In this document: piece by piece, positions 1 through 9,353 of the stretch
Numbering within the stretch: position 1 is the stretch's first letter
How the letters are laid out: each line of letters opens with the position of its first letter
Assembly (NCBI RefSeq): GCF_900172335.1
Contig: NZ_FWFX01000017.1
Location: forward strand, 1 to 64,000
Direction of reading: 5' to 3'
DNA: 64,000 nucleotides
Origin: Roseovarius albus
GTDB taxonomy: Bacteria > Pseudomonadota > Alphaproteobacteria > Rhodobacterales > Rhodobacteraceae
Made by a program: the position numbers and the translations under genes
Notes under the pieces: generated by a model
Databases searched by the model: none
The model's input: the letters and a program-made list of their open reading frames with translations, nothing else
Told to the model about the DNA's origin: nothing

Positions 1-53
1 TTGATATCTTTGACGATCTTCTCGCCAGGGCTCTTCGTTGTCTTTCTCATCAT
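1..53 (-). CDS. IS3-family transposase OrfA, N-terminus (partial)
   Basis: Only the first 17 codons are inside the window, reading MMRKTTKSPGEKIVKDI. This matches the opening of the small OrfA helix-turn-helix transposase subunit of IS3 elements common in marine alphaproteobacteria, where it normally continues into a basic 'RKQYSAEEKIRIVL'-like helix. Either of two adjacent ATG codons (53 or 50) could start it. Recognition is from memory of the family and rests on a short stretch. Confidence 0.55.
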   Translation of the reverse strand, partial: MMRKTTKSPGEKIVKDI

Positions 54-136
54 CCACTCCTTGGTGGCTACGATGAGCAACAAACCCTCTCTTAGCAAAT
101 CGACCTATTTGGACCCATAAGCGCTGAAGTCAGACA
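1..136 (-). mobile_element. IS3-family insertion sequence, left end only
   Basis: The window begins inside an insertion sequence that runs leftwards off the edge. The minus strand shows a transposase start, and beyond it a leader ending at 136 in TGTCTGACTTCAG, which I take as the terminal inverted repeat. The element therefore ends at about 136, roughly 65 bases before the first complete gene. The inner border and other end are outside the window, so whether the element is intact cannot be judged. Confidence 0.6.
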
Positions 137-201
137 TCGCGGGCTTCAAGGTGGTCCTGCGAATTGCGGCCAAGATCAAGCTCACGGCTTCGATGCATTG
201 A

Positions 202-1227
202 TCAATCAGATGCATTGGAATTTGACCTCTGGTTTGCACGAAAACCACTGGGAGTTAGCCCGGTTCGCGCTTTGAATGCCCGCGTAAAGTTTGGCAAATG
301 GGTGTAGCCGAGTGTTCGAGCAATCTGTGCCAGTGGTGTGTCCGTTTCCACTAGCAATCTTTCAGCCCAATATTGCCGTCGCTCGCCGACTATGCCGGAA
401 TAAGTGCGATTGTCTCGCTTTAAGCGTCGTTTCAGCGTGCTACTGCTGACACCCAATTCATGTGCAGTTTCTGCGATGCTAGTGCCTCCTGACCATAGCT
501 GCCTATCAACAATATAGTCGATCTCACCAGATGTAATCGGACGACTTGGTTCGCGCCCGTGGTGCTTTGCTAGTAGCTGAATTGCAGAAGAAACCTGCCT
601 ATGCAGAAGGCTTTCATCCATCGCAATTTCAGTCGCTGGGTTGCCCCATTTGATGTCGATACCTGACCAGCCTGATGGTATCGATAGAGGCTTAGCGCTT
701 GATGCGAGGCCTAGCCACGATGGTTGCCATGAATTTTCCGCGCACAACCGGATGATTTGTACCAGTATGGTCACTATATATTGCTCCGTCTGCCACCGTC
801 CGATGCAGTCTGGGAACATTATCTCTCTGCGGAAAACTACGTGGTCTCCGTGTCGTATCAAGGAGTATTTGGCGCCGTTATTCTCGTAGGTCACATCTTC
901 GATAAAGAACTGCAGAAGTTTACCGATGGTTGGCGCCATTCTTACACGCATTCCACCCAATTCTCCTACTGAATGCACTGGGTGTTCGGTTGCTACCAAG
1001 TATCCTAAATGCTCGTTTCCGAGTGACTGTGCAGCAAAGCCAGCGAACCGCCACGCAGATCGCTCACCGATCACGCCTTTCTTTTCGAGGACTGCATCAA
1101 GCGGCAGGCCCGCTCTTTCTGCGAGGTCTTCAATATTTCCGCCGAGCCGCGAAACGACGTCCATAAAAGGCCAGACCTGTGACGCTTTTATGAGAATTAA
1201 TTCTTCATTGGATTGGCGTTGGTTCAC
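202..1227 (-). CDS. AraC-family transcriptional regulator (arabinose-binding-like N domain)
   Basis: This 341-residue protein has an N-terminal ligand/dimerisation region of about 200 residues of the type shared with OruR/ArgR-like AraC regulators, then a C-terminal double helix-turn-helix: 'SIAETAHELGVSSSTLKRRL' is helix-turn-helix 1 and 'PLAQIARTLGYTHLPNFTRA' followed by FKARTGLTPS is the second. It is divergent from the secreted amidohydrolase and porin genes, with about 100 bases between them, so it probably controls that pair. The ligand is unknown. Length is normal and no frameshift is seen. Confidence 0.9.
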   Translation of the reverse strand: MNQRQSNEELILIKASQVWPFMDVVSRLGGNIEDLAERAGLPLDAVLEKKGVIGERSAWRFAGFAAQSLGNEHLGYLVATEHPVHSVGELGGMRVRMAPTIGKLLQFFIEDVTYENNGAKYSLIRHGDHVVFRREIMFPDCIGRWQTEQYIVTILVQIIRLCAENSWQPSWLGLASSAKPLSIPSGWSGIDIKWGNPATEIAMDESLLHRQVSSAIQLLAKHHGREPSRPITSGEIDYIVDRQLWSGGTSIAETAHELGVSSSTLKRRLKRDNRTYSGIVGERRQYWAERLLVETDTPLAQIARTLGYTHLPNFTRAFKARTGLTPSGFRANQRSNSNASD

Positions 1228-1328
1228 TACGACACCTCACAAAATGACCCGCAATGATAAATTGCTTTCCCTTAAAGTAAAGGTAACTGCGTTACGTACA
1301 ATTCGATTGAATTCTAAGGAAGACCGAA

Positions 1329-3224
1329 ATGAGAATGTCCATTGCATACATAACTGTTATTGCATCCATTTATGGTGCAGCAACCATCGCTCAAGACTAT
1401 GATGTCGTCATACTTAATGGTCGAGTAATGGATCCTGAAACGAATTTCGATCAGGTTGCAAACGTTGGAATCAACAATGGTTGGATCACAACCATTACAT
1501 CTGACCCAATTGAGGGCTCTCAAACCATCGACGCCTCAGACCATGTTATTGCTCCAGGATTTATCGATCTTGAACAGCATGGCCTCGACCCGTGGGGCTT
1601 CAAGGTCAATCTTCGAGATGGTGTGACGACCCAGATGGACTTTGAAGTTGGTGCGGCGAACATTGACGAATGGTATGCCGCGCGAGAGGGCAGTACCCAA
1701 GCCAACTTCGGCACGGTTATCGGTCAAGAGTTCGCGCGCATGCGGGTGCATGATGGTCTCGCGCTTGAAGGTCCAAATATCTCGATGCCGTTTTTCTTCG
1801 ATTATCGTGCCGAAGCGGCTGAAGACGGCGTTGACGGGTGGTCCATTACACCAAGCAATCGTGAGCAGATGAACGAGATTACTGCACAGTTGGACGAAGG
1901 TCTGCGCTTGGGGGCGCTCGGTGTCGGATCAACCATTGGTTATGCAAGAGAAGGTATAACGACGTATGAGATGTTCGAAGCACAGAAAGCGGCAGCGCGC
2001 TATGGGCGACTGACATCAGTACACCATCGGTTCCACCCTAGTGCCTCAACGCCAACGGAAACACAAACCGGCGTGAATGAAATTCTTGTAAATGCAATGG
2101 TGCTTAACGCGCCGCTACACGTACACCATGATAACGACTACGGGTGGTGGGAAAATCAAGAAAAACTGCAAATGGCCAGAGATCAAGGCTTCAATGTTTG
2201 GTCTAGCTACTATCCTTGGACAGCGGGCTCCGGAAACTATGGCGCCTCGATTGTTGCCCCGTCCAATTGGGAAGACAATATGGGATACAAGATTGACGAG
2301 ACAATTTTTGATCCGCAGCTTGATCGCTTTGTGACGCGCGAAGAGTTTGACGAATTTGCTGCAAGCGAGCCGGGCAGAACACTCATTGCGTTTAGCCCAC
2401 CGCGCGAAGAATGGTTGACGGACTGGATCCAGATTGCTGGGTACGGTGTTTCTGGGGATGGCATGCCTTCATTGAATCTCGATGGCGAAGCCCTAACATG
2501 GGACTCGCCTTATGAGGATTATGCCGGACACCCACGCTCTGCTGGCACACATGCAACGGTTCTACGCCTCTCTCGAGAAAACGACGTACCGCTCATGCTA
2601 ACTCTCACGCAACTCAGCTACATTCATGCCAAGCGTCTTGGCGATACTGGACTGCGGGCAATGCAGGTACGCGGGCGCATGCAAGAAGGAATGGTGGCCG
2701 ATATTACGATTTTTGACCCCGCGAATGTCACTGAACAGGCGAAGTACAGCCGCGGCAAGAACGGATTGCCTTCACTGGGTATTCCCTACGTATTGGTGAA
2801 TGGGACGATAGTTGTCGAAAACAGCAAGGTTCTGAAGGATGTCTACCCCGGTCAAGCGATCCGTTTTCCTGTTGAAGAGGAAGGTCGCTTTGTTCCAGCT
2901 AGTCGTGAGCAGATTATGGGTATCCTGACGCCGGATACAGGTAGTACGCGGCCTTCGCTACTTCAGGATATTTCTGATGATGACGCCAAACTTGAGCCGG
3001 TTACGCCTTCAATAACACAGTTTGCCTCTGCTGAGCCGAACAATCCGTTTGACTGGTTCTCACCGCGTAAAGGGTTTGACGACAGTGCGCTTTTCTTTTG
3101 TCAGGTTCACGGGCGGTACGAAGACAACGAAACTGCAGCACGTGACTGGGCTCAGGTTCTGATCGCAAAGAACGGGGGAGATCCAAACAAGCGTTTTGAT
3201 CCAATTTTCGCACGGCAAGAGTAA
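1329..3224 (+). CDS. Secreted amidohydrolase, N-acyl-D-amino-acid deacylase / D-aminoacylase-like
   Basis: A 631-residue metal-dependent hydrolase of the amidohydrolase superfamily. Residues 1-21 form a signal peptide ending near TIAQ, so it should act in the periplasm. The N-terminal beta-sandwich strand reads YDVVILNGRVMDPET, followed by the barrel entry APGFIDLEQHG, and the C-terminal composite domain carries GMVADITIFDP and IPYVLVNGTIVV, all typical of D-aminoacylases. The usual first metal motif HxH is ExH-like here (LEQH), an unusual substitution. The C-terminal ~130 residues after the sandwich are extra and unrecognised. The porin gene follows within 15 bases, suggesting uptake of the product or substrate. 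The substrate is not predictable. Confidence 0.8.
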   Translation: MRMSIAYITVIASIYGAATIAQDYDVVILNGRVMDPETNFDQVANVGINNGWITTITSDPIEGSQTIDASDHVIAPGFIDLEQHGLDPWGFKVNLRDGVTTQMDFEVGAANIDEWYAAREGSTQANFGTVIGQEFARMRVHDGLALEGPNISMPFFFDYRAEAAEDGVDGWSITPSNREQMNEITAQLDEGLRLGALGVGSTIGYAREGITTYEMFEAQKAAARYGRLTSVHHRFHPSASTPTETQTGVNEILVNAMVLNAPLHVHHDNDYGWWENQEKLQMARDQGFNVWSSYYPWTAGSGNYGASIVAPSNWEDNMGYKIDETIFDPQLDRFVTREEFDEFAASEPGRTLIAFSPPREEWLTDWIQIAGYGVSGDGMPSLNLDGEALTWDSPYEDYAGHPRSAGTHATVLRLSRENDVPLMLTLTQLSYIHAKRLGDTGLRAMQVRGRMQEGMVADITIFDPANVTEQAKYSRGKNGLPSLGIPYVLVNGTIVVENSKVLKDVYPGQAIRFPVEEEGRFVPASREQIMGILTPDTGSTRPSLLQDISDDDAKLEPVTPSITQFASAEPNNPFDWFSPRKGFDDSALFFCQVHGRYEDNETAARDWAQVLIAKNGGDPNKRFDPIFARQE

Positions 3225-3237
3225 AGACTTCAAGCCA

Positions 3238-4443
3238 ATGAAGGGAACATCACGTTACAACTTCCTTAGTTTGACACTGCTCATCGCTGTCTGCGCTGAG
3301 CCATCCTCTGCGCAGCAAAACGGAGGGCTTTCAGGACCGTCTTCCACAGCAGCCGACCTAGAGCCAGGCGATGGTTTAACGGATCCGCAATTCCGTTCTG
3401 ATTTTCCACGCAACATCGCGCCTTCGTGGTTCGCGTGGAAGGATCGGCTGGCTGAACAGGGCTTCAGGTTCAATTTCGACTATCTTGCACTACATCAATC
3501 TTCAAACGCCGACGCAGGAACGAGCAACGCCTCCAGTGGCATTTTTCGGTTCTACGGAAACTGGCAAGCAACAGAGCAAGGATCTCTAACCTTCAAAATC
3601 GAGGACCGGCATGCGTTTTCTTCGGTTGCACCTCAATTCCTTGGTCTTGATAATGGCGCGTTGTCGATCACCGGAACAGCTTTCAATGACAGCGGCAGAT
3701 TGCTGACCAATCTTTATTGGACTCAAAGGCATGTCGATGGCGATTGGACACTGCAGTTTGGACAGATCGATGTTACTGACTTTCTGGATGTCTATGGTGC
3801 GGTCAGTCCTTACACGGCCTTTCAAAACCTTGCGTTCAATACCAACCCGACGATTAATACGCCGAATCCGGGTCTTGGCTTGGCCGCTGGTGCAAAGGTG
3901 GGAAGCAATTTCTATGTTATCGGGAGTCTCGCAGACGCGAATGCCGATCCCAATAGTCCGGACCTTAATGTTTTCTCGGACGGTGATCTCTTCAAGAGCA
4001 TAGAGATAGGCTATACGCCAGCGTTTGATCGCATCTATCTCGACAACATGCACTTGACATTCTGGCACGCCGATGCGGCGAGTGACGAGAACCGCGCGGA
4101 AGATTACGGCGTTGCATTCTCCACCGCTTGGCTTATCGACAACAGATGGCTTCCCTTCTTTCGCGCGGGCGCGTCGAAGGGAAAGGCCGCCTTATATGAG
4201 AGATCTGTTTCAGTCGGGTTGGGATACTATGGCCGAACAACGGATGGAGCAGGTATCGGTCTAAATTGGGCCGAGGCAGACGGTCTAGATGGCGATCAGT
4301 TCACTGTCGAAGCCTTTTATAGATTTACAGTTTCGCCGGGACTTCAGATTACGCCATCTCTGCAGTTCATTAATGATCCGCTTCTGAATCCAGATGAAAG
4401 TAATATCACAATTCTTGGACTCAGGACACGTTTCGTGTTCTGA
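3238..4443 (+). CDS. OprB-type carbohydrate-selective porin family outer-membrane protein
   Basis: I start this gene at ATG 3238 rather than upstream at 3196, because 3238 opens directly into a signal peptide (KGTSRYNFLSLTLLIAVCAE, cleaved near SSAQ) and the upstream start would overlap the deacylase. The mature protein of about 375 residues has the alternating pattern of a beta barrel, an early WFAWKDRLAEQGFRFNFDYL block typical of OprB porins, and a terminal phenylalanine (TRFVF) for outer-membrane insertion. It is likely co-transcribed with the deacylase and would admit its solute across the outer membrane. 'Carbohydrate' is the family name, not a demonstrated substrate. Confidence 0.8.
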   Translation: MKGTSRYNFLSLTLLIAVCAEPSSAQQNGGLSGPSSTAADLEPGDGLTDPQFRSDFPRNIAPSWFAWKDRLAEQGFRFNFDYLALHQSSNADAGTSNASSGIFRFYGNWQATEQGSLTFKIEDRHAFSSVAPQFLGLDNGALSITGTAFNDSGRLLTNLYWTQRHVDGDWTLQFGQIDVTDFLDVYGAVSPYTAFQNLAFNTNPTINTPNPGLGLAAGAKVGSNFYVIGSLADANADPNSPDLNVFSDGDLFKSIEIGYTPAFDRIYLDNMHLTFWHADAASDENRAEDYGVAFSTAWLIDNRWLPFFRAGASKGKAALYERSVSVGLGYYGRTTDGAGIGLNWAEADGLDGDQFTVEAFYRFTVSPGLQITPSLQFINDPLLNPDESNITILGLRTRFVF

Positions 4444-5110
4444 GCAGCTAATCTGCGCATTCAGAGCCTACAACAGTTAACCCGTATAGCAAACTTAGGA
4501 CTGGATAGTCATTACGCGGTGTCGCAGAACTAAGCATGGGTGGGGCGCAATCTGAATGTCGGTTCCCAAGTCTGAATCATAGTTTGTTCGCTACCGCAGC
4601 GAATGTCTGCTTTCCGCCGTTTGGGGAGGGGGAGGGTTCCAAACTTTTTAGCCGCTGGCGAGGACCGGAGGGGGAGCCTTTTCTTACGCAAAGCTAGAAT
4701 TGAATAGAAAAAGCCATCGTTAGAAAGGGGGGATATGCCGAGTCTCTAAGATTTGGGAGGCTTTTTGTGGTTGGTTAAAGCCAGCACGACGTCTCGAGTA
4801 ATTTGTGCCGCGAATGGCAGTGTTGCTACCAAGTAGAAATGTCACTGGTTTTGCAAAGCAGGAATGTCACTAAGAGCGCCGACGGTAGCAAGGCTTGTAA
4901 GCCCGCAGACCTCACACATCGAAGGGCTGAAAAGCTTTGCGGGTAATGGCAGCTTTGACGCAATTTGTATTATGTTGTGCGAAACGTGAACGACCGCTTT
5001 TGATTCTTTGGTGGGTGGGAAATGATTGAATTTAGATGCTTTCGTTTTGAACAGGTCAGGTGTGTAATCGATTTTCAGGGCAATCTTTCGCAAAATCTCG
5101 ATGAAGTTCT
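4444..5110. other. Intergenic region with repeat copy, no convincing gene
   Basis: About 670 bases between convergent genes. It holds one copy of a 94-bp repeat (4623-4716, listed separately) and a stretch around 4580 (GCTACCGCAGCGAATGTC) of the dispersed kind seen between Roseobacter genes. An 83-residue minus-strand reading frame at 4842-5093 has no recognisable motif, no good start signal and overlaps repeat-like sequence, so I do not call it. Confidence 0.6.
4623..4716. repeat. 94-bp repeat, copy 1
   Basis: Ungapped match over 94 bases to 27958-28051 in the same orientation, with about 10 mismatches that fall in two short blocks (positions 29-37 and 64-73 of the repeat). The three conserved blocks of 28, 26 and 21 bases are identical. 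Copy 2 abuts an IS110 transposase relic; copy 1 has no transposase next to it. Confidence 0.8.
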
Positions 5111-5947
5111 TTAGAAATGCATGTCGGTTATGTCATCTTCTACATCACTAGGGCGTGTATAGTCGGCGTCTTTGCGAAGTTGCGCAGGAGTCATTCCAAA
5201 CTGTTTTTTTACGCTCCTTGAAAAGTGTGGAAGACTCTTGAAACCACATTCGAATGCGATATCGGCTTGAGACATATTCGTGTGTACAAGAAGCTCCCGG
5301 GCGCGTCGAAGGCGAATTTTCCATAGATATCGCGCAGGAGTGGTACCCACATTTTTCTTGAACAGCGTGATTAAATATTGGGGCGTTACTCTGGCGTGCT
5401 CTGCAACAGTCTTCATATCTAAGCGGTCATCAGAGATATTCTCTTCGAGAATGCGTCGTGCTCGCACGATGACTTCTGGCAACTGACGGGATCGCTGGTT
5501 ATTCTGTGAGCTATGTAGAAATCCCCGGACAACAGCTAAACCAAGTGAGTTGCGCATGGCGTTTAGAGAAGGAGACGATCCGTGGCCCAACTCTATACCA
5601 ACCTCAAACAGTTTTTTGAGCACATCAGATGTTGGTATTGGCGTGTATGTGCGATTGAGTGTGGAGAACTCTTCTTCGGAAAATACTGGCAAGAAACCTT
5701 CGCACCATCTTGCCGTCGTTGAGCAGTCTTTTTGATAATCAAATTCGAACCGTGATGCCGTAGCTGCGATTCCGATATGACCCGCGGTAACCGTAATCGA
5801 TGCCTCCGGTGTTTTAAGTGTACATGCCCCTTTGCTCACTTCGAGCAGCGACAGATAAGGTCGCATAATAGGACCAAATAGGCCGCCATTCGAATAGGTC
5901 ATACCACCGAAAGAATAGCCGCGGACATATGTGACGAGTTGATCCAT
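5111..5947 (-). CDS. AraC-family transcriptional regulator of the demethylation cluster
   Basis: A 278-residue AraC/XylS-type regulator. The N-terminal ~150 residues form a cupin-like sensor (strand-rich, GACTLKTPEASITVTAGHIG), and the C-terminal ~100 residues hold two helix-turn-helix units: MKTVAEHARVTPQYLITLF and MSQADIAFECGFKSLPHFSR, ending FGMTPAQLRKD. It is transcribed away from the first Rieske oxygenase gene, separated by about 240 bases of AT-rich sequence that must contain both promoters. By position it is the likely activator for the oxygenase/transporter cluster to its right. The inducer is unknown. Confidence 0.88.
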   Translation of the reverse strand: MDQLVTYVRGYSFGGMTYSNGGLFGPIMRPYLSLLEVSKGACTLKTPEASITVTAGHIGIAATASRFEFDYQKDCSTTARWCEGFLPVFSEEEFSTLNRTYTPIPTSDVLKKLFEVGIELGHGSSPSLNAMRNSLGLAVVRGFLHSSQNNQRSRQLPEVIVRARRILEENISDDRLDMKTVAEHARVTPQYLITLFKKNVGTTPARYLWKIRLRRARELLVHTNMSQADIAFECGFKSLPHFSRSVKKQFGMTPAQLRKDADYTRPSDVEDDITDMHF

Positions 5948-6184
5948 AGGGGGCTGCTCTTACCTTTGATATTTTTATCGCCAAACCGGTTTGGTCAGAA
6001 CGCGTCACTGCCGAATCGGAAGTGCTTCGTTCTGGATGAAGGGGTTTTGATGAGAAAATAATCAGCACAAATATTAGTTACAGTCAATAAATTGCTCAAT
6101 ATGAGCATTATTAGTTTGATTTAAATCAATAACAGTAAGGGAAGTGTGCAATCCAGCCATTCTAACAGCCAGGAGACATTCCAC

Positions 6185-7237
6185 ATGTTTCAATCCGTCA
6201 ACCACTCGAAATTCGCAGGTGACCTACCACGCAATTGTACTTTTGCGGAAAGCGATTGGCGTATTCTAGCGTCGATGTGGCACCCTGTAGCCTTTGCGCA
6301 TGAGATTGAAGACAAACCGGTCAAGGCAAGATTGCTGGATGTAGATCTTGTTGTATATCGGACATCTCAGGGGGTTTCAGTCGCTCGAGATATTTGCCCG
6401 CACCGAGGAACACGGTTGAGCGGCGGATGGGTTAAGGATGATGCATTGGTTTGCCCAATGCATGGGCTTAACTTTGATCATGCTGGCGCTTGCACAAAAA
6501 TCCCGTGCATCGGAGATCCAAACGTCAAAATCCCGCCGAAACTTCGCCTGATGTCCATCATGTCAGAAGAACGGTATGGAATAATCTTTGCGTGTCTCTC
6601 GGGCGAGCCATCTCATCCGTTGCCGATCTGGGAAGGGGTTAGTGACGATACGTTGGAAAAGATTTTCATTCCCAGTGGCACTTGGAATGCTGCGGCCAGC
6701 CGGCATGTAGAAAACTTTAACGATGTGGCACATTTCCCTTGGGTTCACAAAGAAACATTTGGGGGTTACGAAGCCGACCCGATCCCACCCTACAAAGTCA
6801 ACAAGACAGACTATGGTCTGTCATTTGATCTGCCTTATCTAGAGCAGGGAAATCGTTTCCCCGATGGGATAGAAGCTGATGACCGCCAAGTGACGTATCA
6901 CTATGAGCTGACACTGCCATTTTCCACGCTGCTGGTCATCGGCCCGGATGACAGTGATTATCGTCAATATTTTGCTGATACTGTTTGTCCGGTATCCGCC
7001 CATGAAACGCGCATCTTTCAGGTTGTCACAGATACGACAGGTAAACCGGATCACGACTTTCTGGTCAAAGAAAGCTTGCAGATCAATGATGAGGACAAGC
7101 CGATGGTTGAGGGGCAGCACCCTGAAGACCTGCCGCTAGATCTGACAGAGGAAATTCACATCCCGGCTGATCGCATGTCAGTCGAATACAGACGTGCTTT
7201 GGCTAAGCTTGGACTTGGTGCACCGATCGCCAGCTGA
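6185..7237 (+). CDS. Rieske non-heme iron oxygenase, catalytic subunit (N-demethylase-like)
   Basis: The ATG at 6185 is preferred over an in-frame GTG at 6146 because AGGAG lies about 9 bases upstream of it; this gives 350 residues. A complete Rieske cluster is present: C71-x-H73 (CPHRG) and C90-x2-H93 (CPMHG). The catalytic mononuclear iron site follows in ENFNDVAHFPWVH, with D180, H183 and H188. This is the single-subunit alpha-only type that includes vanillate O-demethylase and the NdmA/NdmB methylxanthine N-demethylases; these insert one oxygen atom into a methyl group, which then leaves as formaldehyde. Its reductase is the next gene. The substrate is inferred only from the cluster, most likely an N-methyl or O-methyl compound. 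Confidence 0.85.
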   Translation: MFQSVNHSKFAGDLPRNCTFAESDWRILASMWHPVAFAHEIEDKPVKARLLDVDLVVYRTSQGVSVARDICPHRGTRLSGGWVKDDALVCPMHGLNFDHAGACTKIPCIGDPNVKIPPKLRLMSIMSEERYGIIFACLSGEPSHPLPIWEGVSDDTLEKIFIPSGTWNAAASRHVENFNDVAHFPWVHKETFGGYEADPIPPYKVNKTDYGLSFDLPYLEQGNRFPDGIEADDRQVTYHYELTLPFSTLLVIGPDDSDYRQYFADTVCPVSAHETRIFQVVTDTTGKPDHDFLVKESLQINDEDKPMVEGQHPEDLPLDLTEEIHIPADRMSVEYRRALAKLGLGAPIAS

Positions 7238-7257
7238 TCCGAGGCAGGGGGAAAAGA

Positions 7258-8223
7258 ATGATGCAACCGCTGTTAAACGACGTGATTATTGCCGCCAGAA
7301 GCGAGCAAACAGAGAATATTGTTAGTTTCGAATTACAACGTGAAGACGGGTCGGCTCTACCAGCGTTTTCTGCTGGATCGCATATTGATGTTGTGTTGCC
7401 GGGGGAGGTGATCCGACAGTATTCGCTTTGGAATGATCCGTCGGAGACTCATCGATATTGTCTGGGGGTTCTCAATGAACCTAATGGTCGAGGTGGTTCC
7501 ACTGCAATGCACGGGATGAAACAGGGTGCTAAACTTCAAATCAGCGCCCCACGCAACAACTTTGAATTAGACCCAGTTGCCCGAAGATCTATGCTTTTCG
7601 CAGGGGGCATTGGGATCACGCCTATATTGAGTATGGCGCAGGCTTTACATGATCAGGGTGCGGAGTTTGAATTGCACTACTGCGCTCGTGCGCCAGAGCG
7701 TATGGCGTTTCGCGATGTGCTTGAGGCAGCCCCCTTCTCGGACCGGGTTCAGTTTCATTTCGACAATGGACCGAAGGCCCAGAAACTTGACCTGGATATA
7801 CTGACTAAAGCGCCTGATGCAGGAACACATCTTTATGTATGTGGACCGACTGGCTTCATGGATGCTGTCTTGGGTAGCGCCAAGGAAGCATGGTTGGCTG
7901 CCAGTTTGCACCGAGAGTATTTTTCCGCGGACGCAGTGGAGTCTGATGGAGAAGACAGGGCGTTTAAGATTCAACTTAATTCGACAGGCGATGTGCTGGA
8001 CGTCCCGGCTGACAAGTCAATTGTTGAAGTGCTTGCAGAGGTCGGGATCGAAATTCCGGTCTCATGCGAGCAGGGGATTTGCGGCACTTGCTTAACGCCA
8101 GTGCTGCAAGGCACGCCGGATCACAAGGATCTCGTGCTGACGGAGGAAGAACACGAAGACAATGATCAAATGACGCTGTGCTGTTCGCGCGCGCTAACCG
8201 ATCTGTTGGTGCTCGATCTCTGA
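7258..8223 (+). CDS. PDR/VanB-type oxidoreductase (flavin, NAD, plant-type 2Fe-2S)
   Basis: A 321-residue electron-transfer partner for the Rieske oxygenase 20 bases upstream. Order of parts: flavin-binding barrel with RQYSLWNDP, NAD(P)-binding domain with FAGGIGITPILSMAQ, and a C-terminal plant-type ferredoxin with cluster ligands C270, C275, C278 and C308 (CEQGICGTC). It passes electrons from NAD(P)H via FMN and 2Fe-2S to the oxygenase Rieske centre. A GGGGGA ribosome site precedes ATGATG at 7258. It lacks the extra N-terminal Rieske domain present in its paralogue at 13856, so the two reductases serve different oxygenases. Confidence 0.92.
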   Translation: MMQPLLNDVIIAARSEQTENIVSFELQREDGSALPAFSAGSHIDVVLPGEVIRQYSLWNDPSETHRYCLGVLNEPNGRGGSTAMHGMKQGAKLQISAPRNNFELDPVARRSMLFAGGIGITPILSMAQALHDQGAEFELHYCARAPERMAFRDVLEAAPFSDRVQFHFDNGPKAQKLDLDILTKAPDAGTHLYVCGPTGFMDAVLGSAKEAWLAASLHREYFSADAVESDGEDRAFKIQLNSTGDVLDVPADKSIVEVLAEVGIEIPVSCEQGICGTCLTPVLQGTPDHKDLVLTEEEHEDNDQMTLCCSRALTDLLVLDL

Positions 8224-8242
8224 TAACATAAGGGAGGACTAA

Positions 8243-9274
8243 ATGAAGAAAAGAACGTTTCTAAATTTGGCAGGAACCGCAGCGATTGCCGCGACTTCTT
8301 TGTTAAGCACAACATCAATTGCCCTAGCGGATGATCCGACGGATTTGAATGTCGCGATTGTCCTGTCTGCAGGGCTTGAATCCGCATGGGATGGCTCGTT
8401 GATCGAAGCATTTGAGCGGGCAAAAGCAGCGAAGCCACACGGGTTGGCAATCGATTGGCAGTATACGGATCCACTATGGGGTGACGATGCTGGTGATGCG
8501 ATGCGGCTATTCGCGGAATCTGGTGAATTTGATATTATCTGGGCGCACTCAACGTATTCAGATCAGGTCAAGAATCTCAAAGATGAATTTCCTAACATTT
8601 TGTTCGTTGTTGTAGGGTCAGGCAATGAAGGTTTAGGCGGAAACCAATACTGGGTTTACAAGCGCGTTCATGAAGCCGCCTATGTTCTGGGCGTGATGGC
8701 TGGCAAATTAACCAAGACAAACACGCTCGGCGTTGTCGGGACGTTCCCAGCCGACGATGTAAACGATGAAATCAACGCGTTTTTCAGTGGTGCGCGATCT
8801 GTGAATGGCGACATCAAACAAAAGGTTGCATTCATCGAGAGTTGGTATGATCCCGGCAAGGCAGCCGAGATGACATCCGCGCAAATCTCCACTGGTGCAG
8901 ACATAATTTTCTCACTCGCGGGCAACTTCCAGCCATGTGAAGAAAATAATTTGCTTTGCTTTGGTAACTTCTCCGATCAGCACTCCTTCTCACCTGAAAC
9001 GGTTCTGTCAACCGCGGTTGCCAATTGGGATCCTGACGTAAATTGGATCATCGACGAATGGTGGAGCTTCAAAACTGATGGTGCTGCCTTGGATGGCAAT
9101 ACCGATATTAACTGGAATGGCTTGGCTGTTGGTGGATCAATGGTGGCTCCATATCATGGCCTTGCAGATCGCGTTCCGGAAGATGTCAAAGCTCTCGTAG
9201 ATGAGACTGTTGCGAACATCACGTCTGGTGCATTTGAGGTTCCTTTGGACGTTTCCGAACCCAAGTCAGACTAG
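8243..9274 (+). CDS. BMP-family ABC transporter substrate-binding protein
   Basis: A 343-residue periplasmic binding protein of the BMP/PnrA type (basic membrane lipoprotein family), whose characterised members bind purine nucleosides. A signal peptide occupies residues 1-30 (KKRTFLNLAG...IALA). The body shows the family signs VAIVLSAG, the aspartate-rich GDDAGDAMRLFAESGEFDIIWAH and VVGTFPADDVNDEINAFFSGAR. It has no lipobox cysteine, so it should be free in the periplasm. A strong AGGGAGGA ribosome site lies before the ATG. The ATPase and two permeases follow in the usual order, forming a NupNOPQ-like importer. Confidence 0.9.
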   Translation: MKKRTFLNLAGTAAIAATSLLSTTSIALADDPTDLNVAIVLSAGLESAWDGSLIEAFERAKAAKPHGLAIDWQYTDPLWGDDAGDAMRLFAESGEFDIIWAHSTYSDQVKNLKDEFPNILFVVVGSGNEGLGGNQYWVYKRVHEAAYVLGVMAGKLTKTNTLGVVGTFPADDVNDEINAFFSGARSVNGDIKQKVAFIESWYDPGKAAEMTSAQISTGADIIFSLAGNFQPCEENNLLCFGNFSDQHSFSPETVLSTAVANWDPDVNWIIDEWWSFKTDGAALDGNTDINWNGLAVGGSMVAPYHGLADRVPEDVKALVDETVANITSGAFEVPLDVSEPKSD

Positions 9275-9353
9275 GTTCGCGTAGCCAAAAAGCTCGTGCC
9301 AATGCCCAGTTTTGGGGCGAGCTTACTTAACCTTCAACCGCCTGGAGCCAGCT

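Noticed and set aside
4842..5093. 83-residue minus-strand frame beside the AraC gene
   Set aside because: Possible small protein, but no motif, weak start and repeat-like C-terminal coding sequence.
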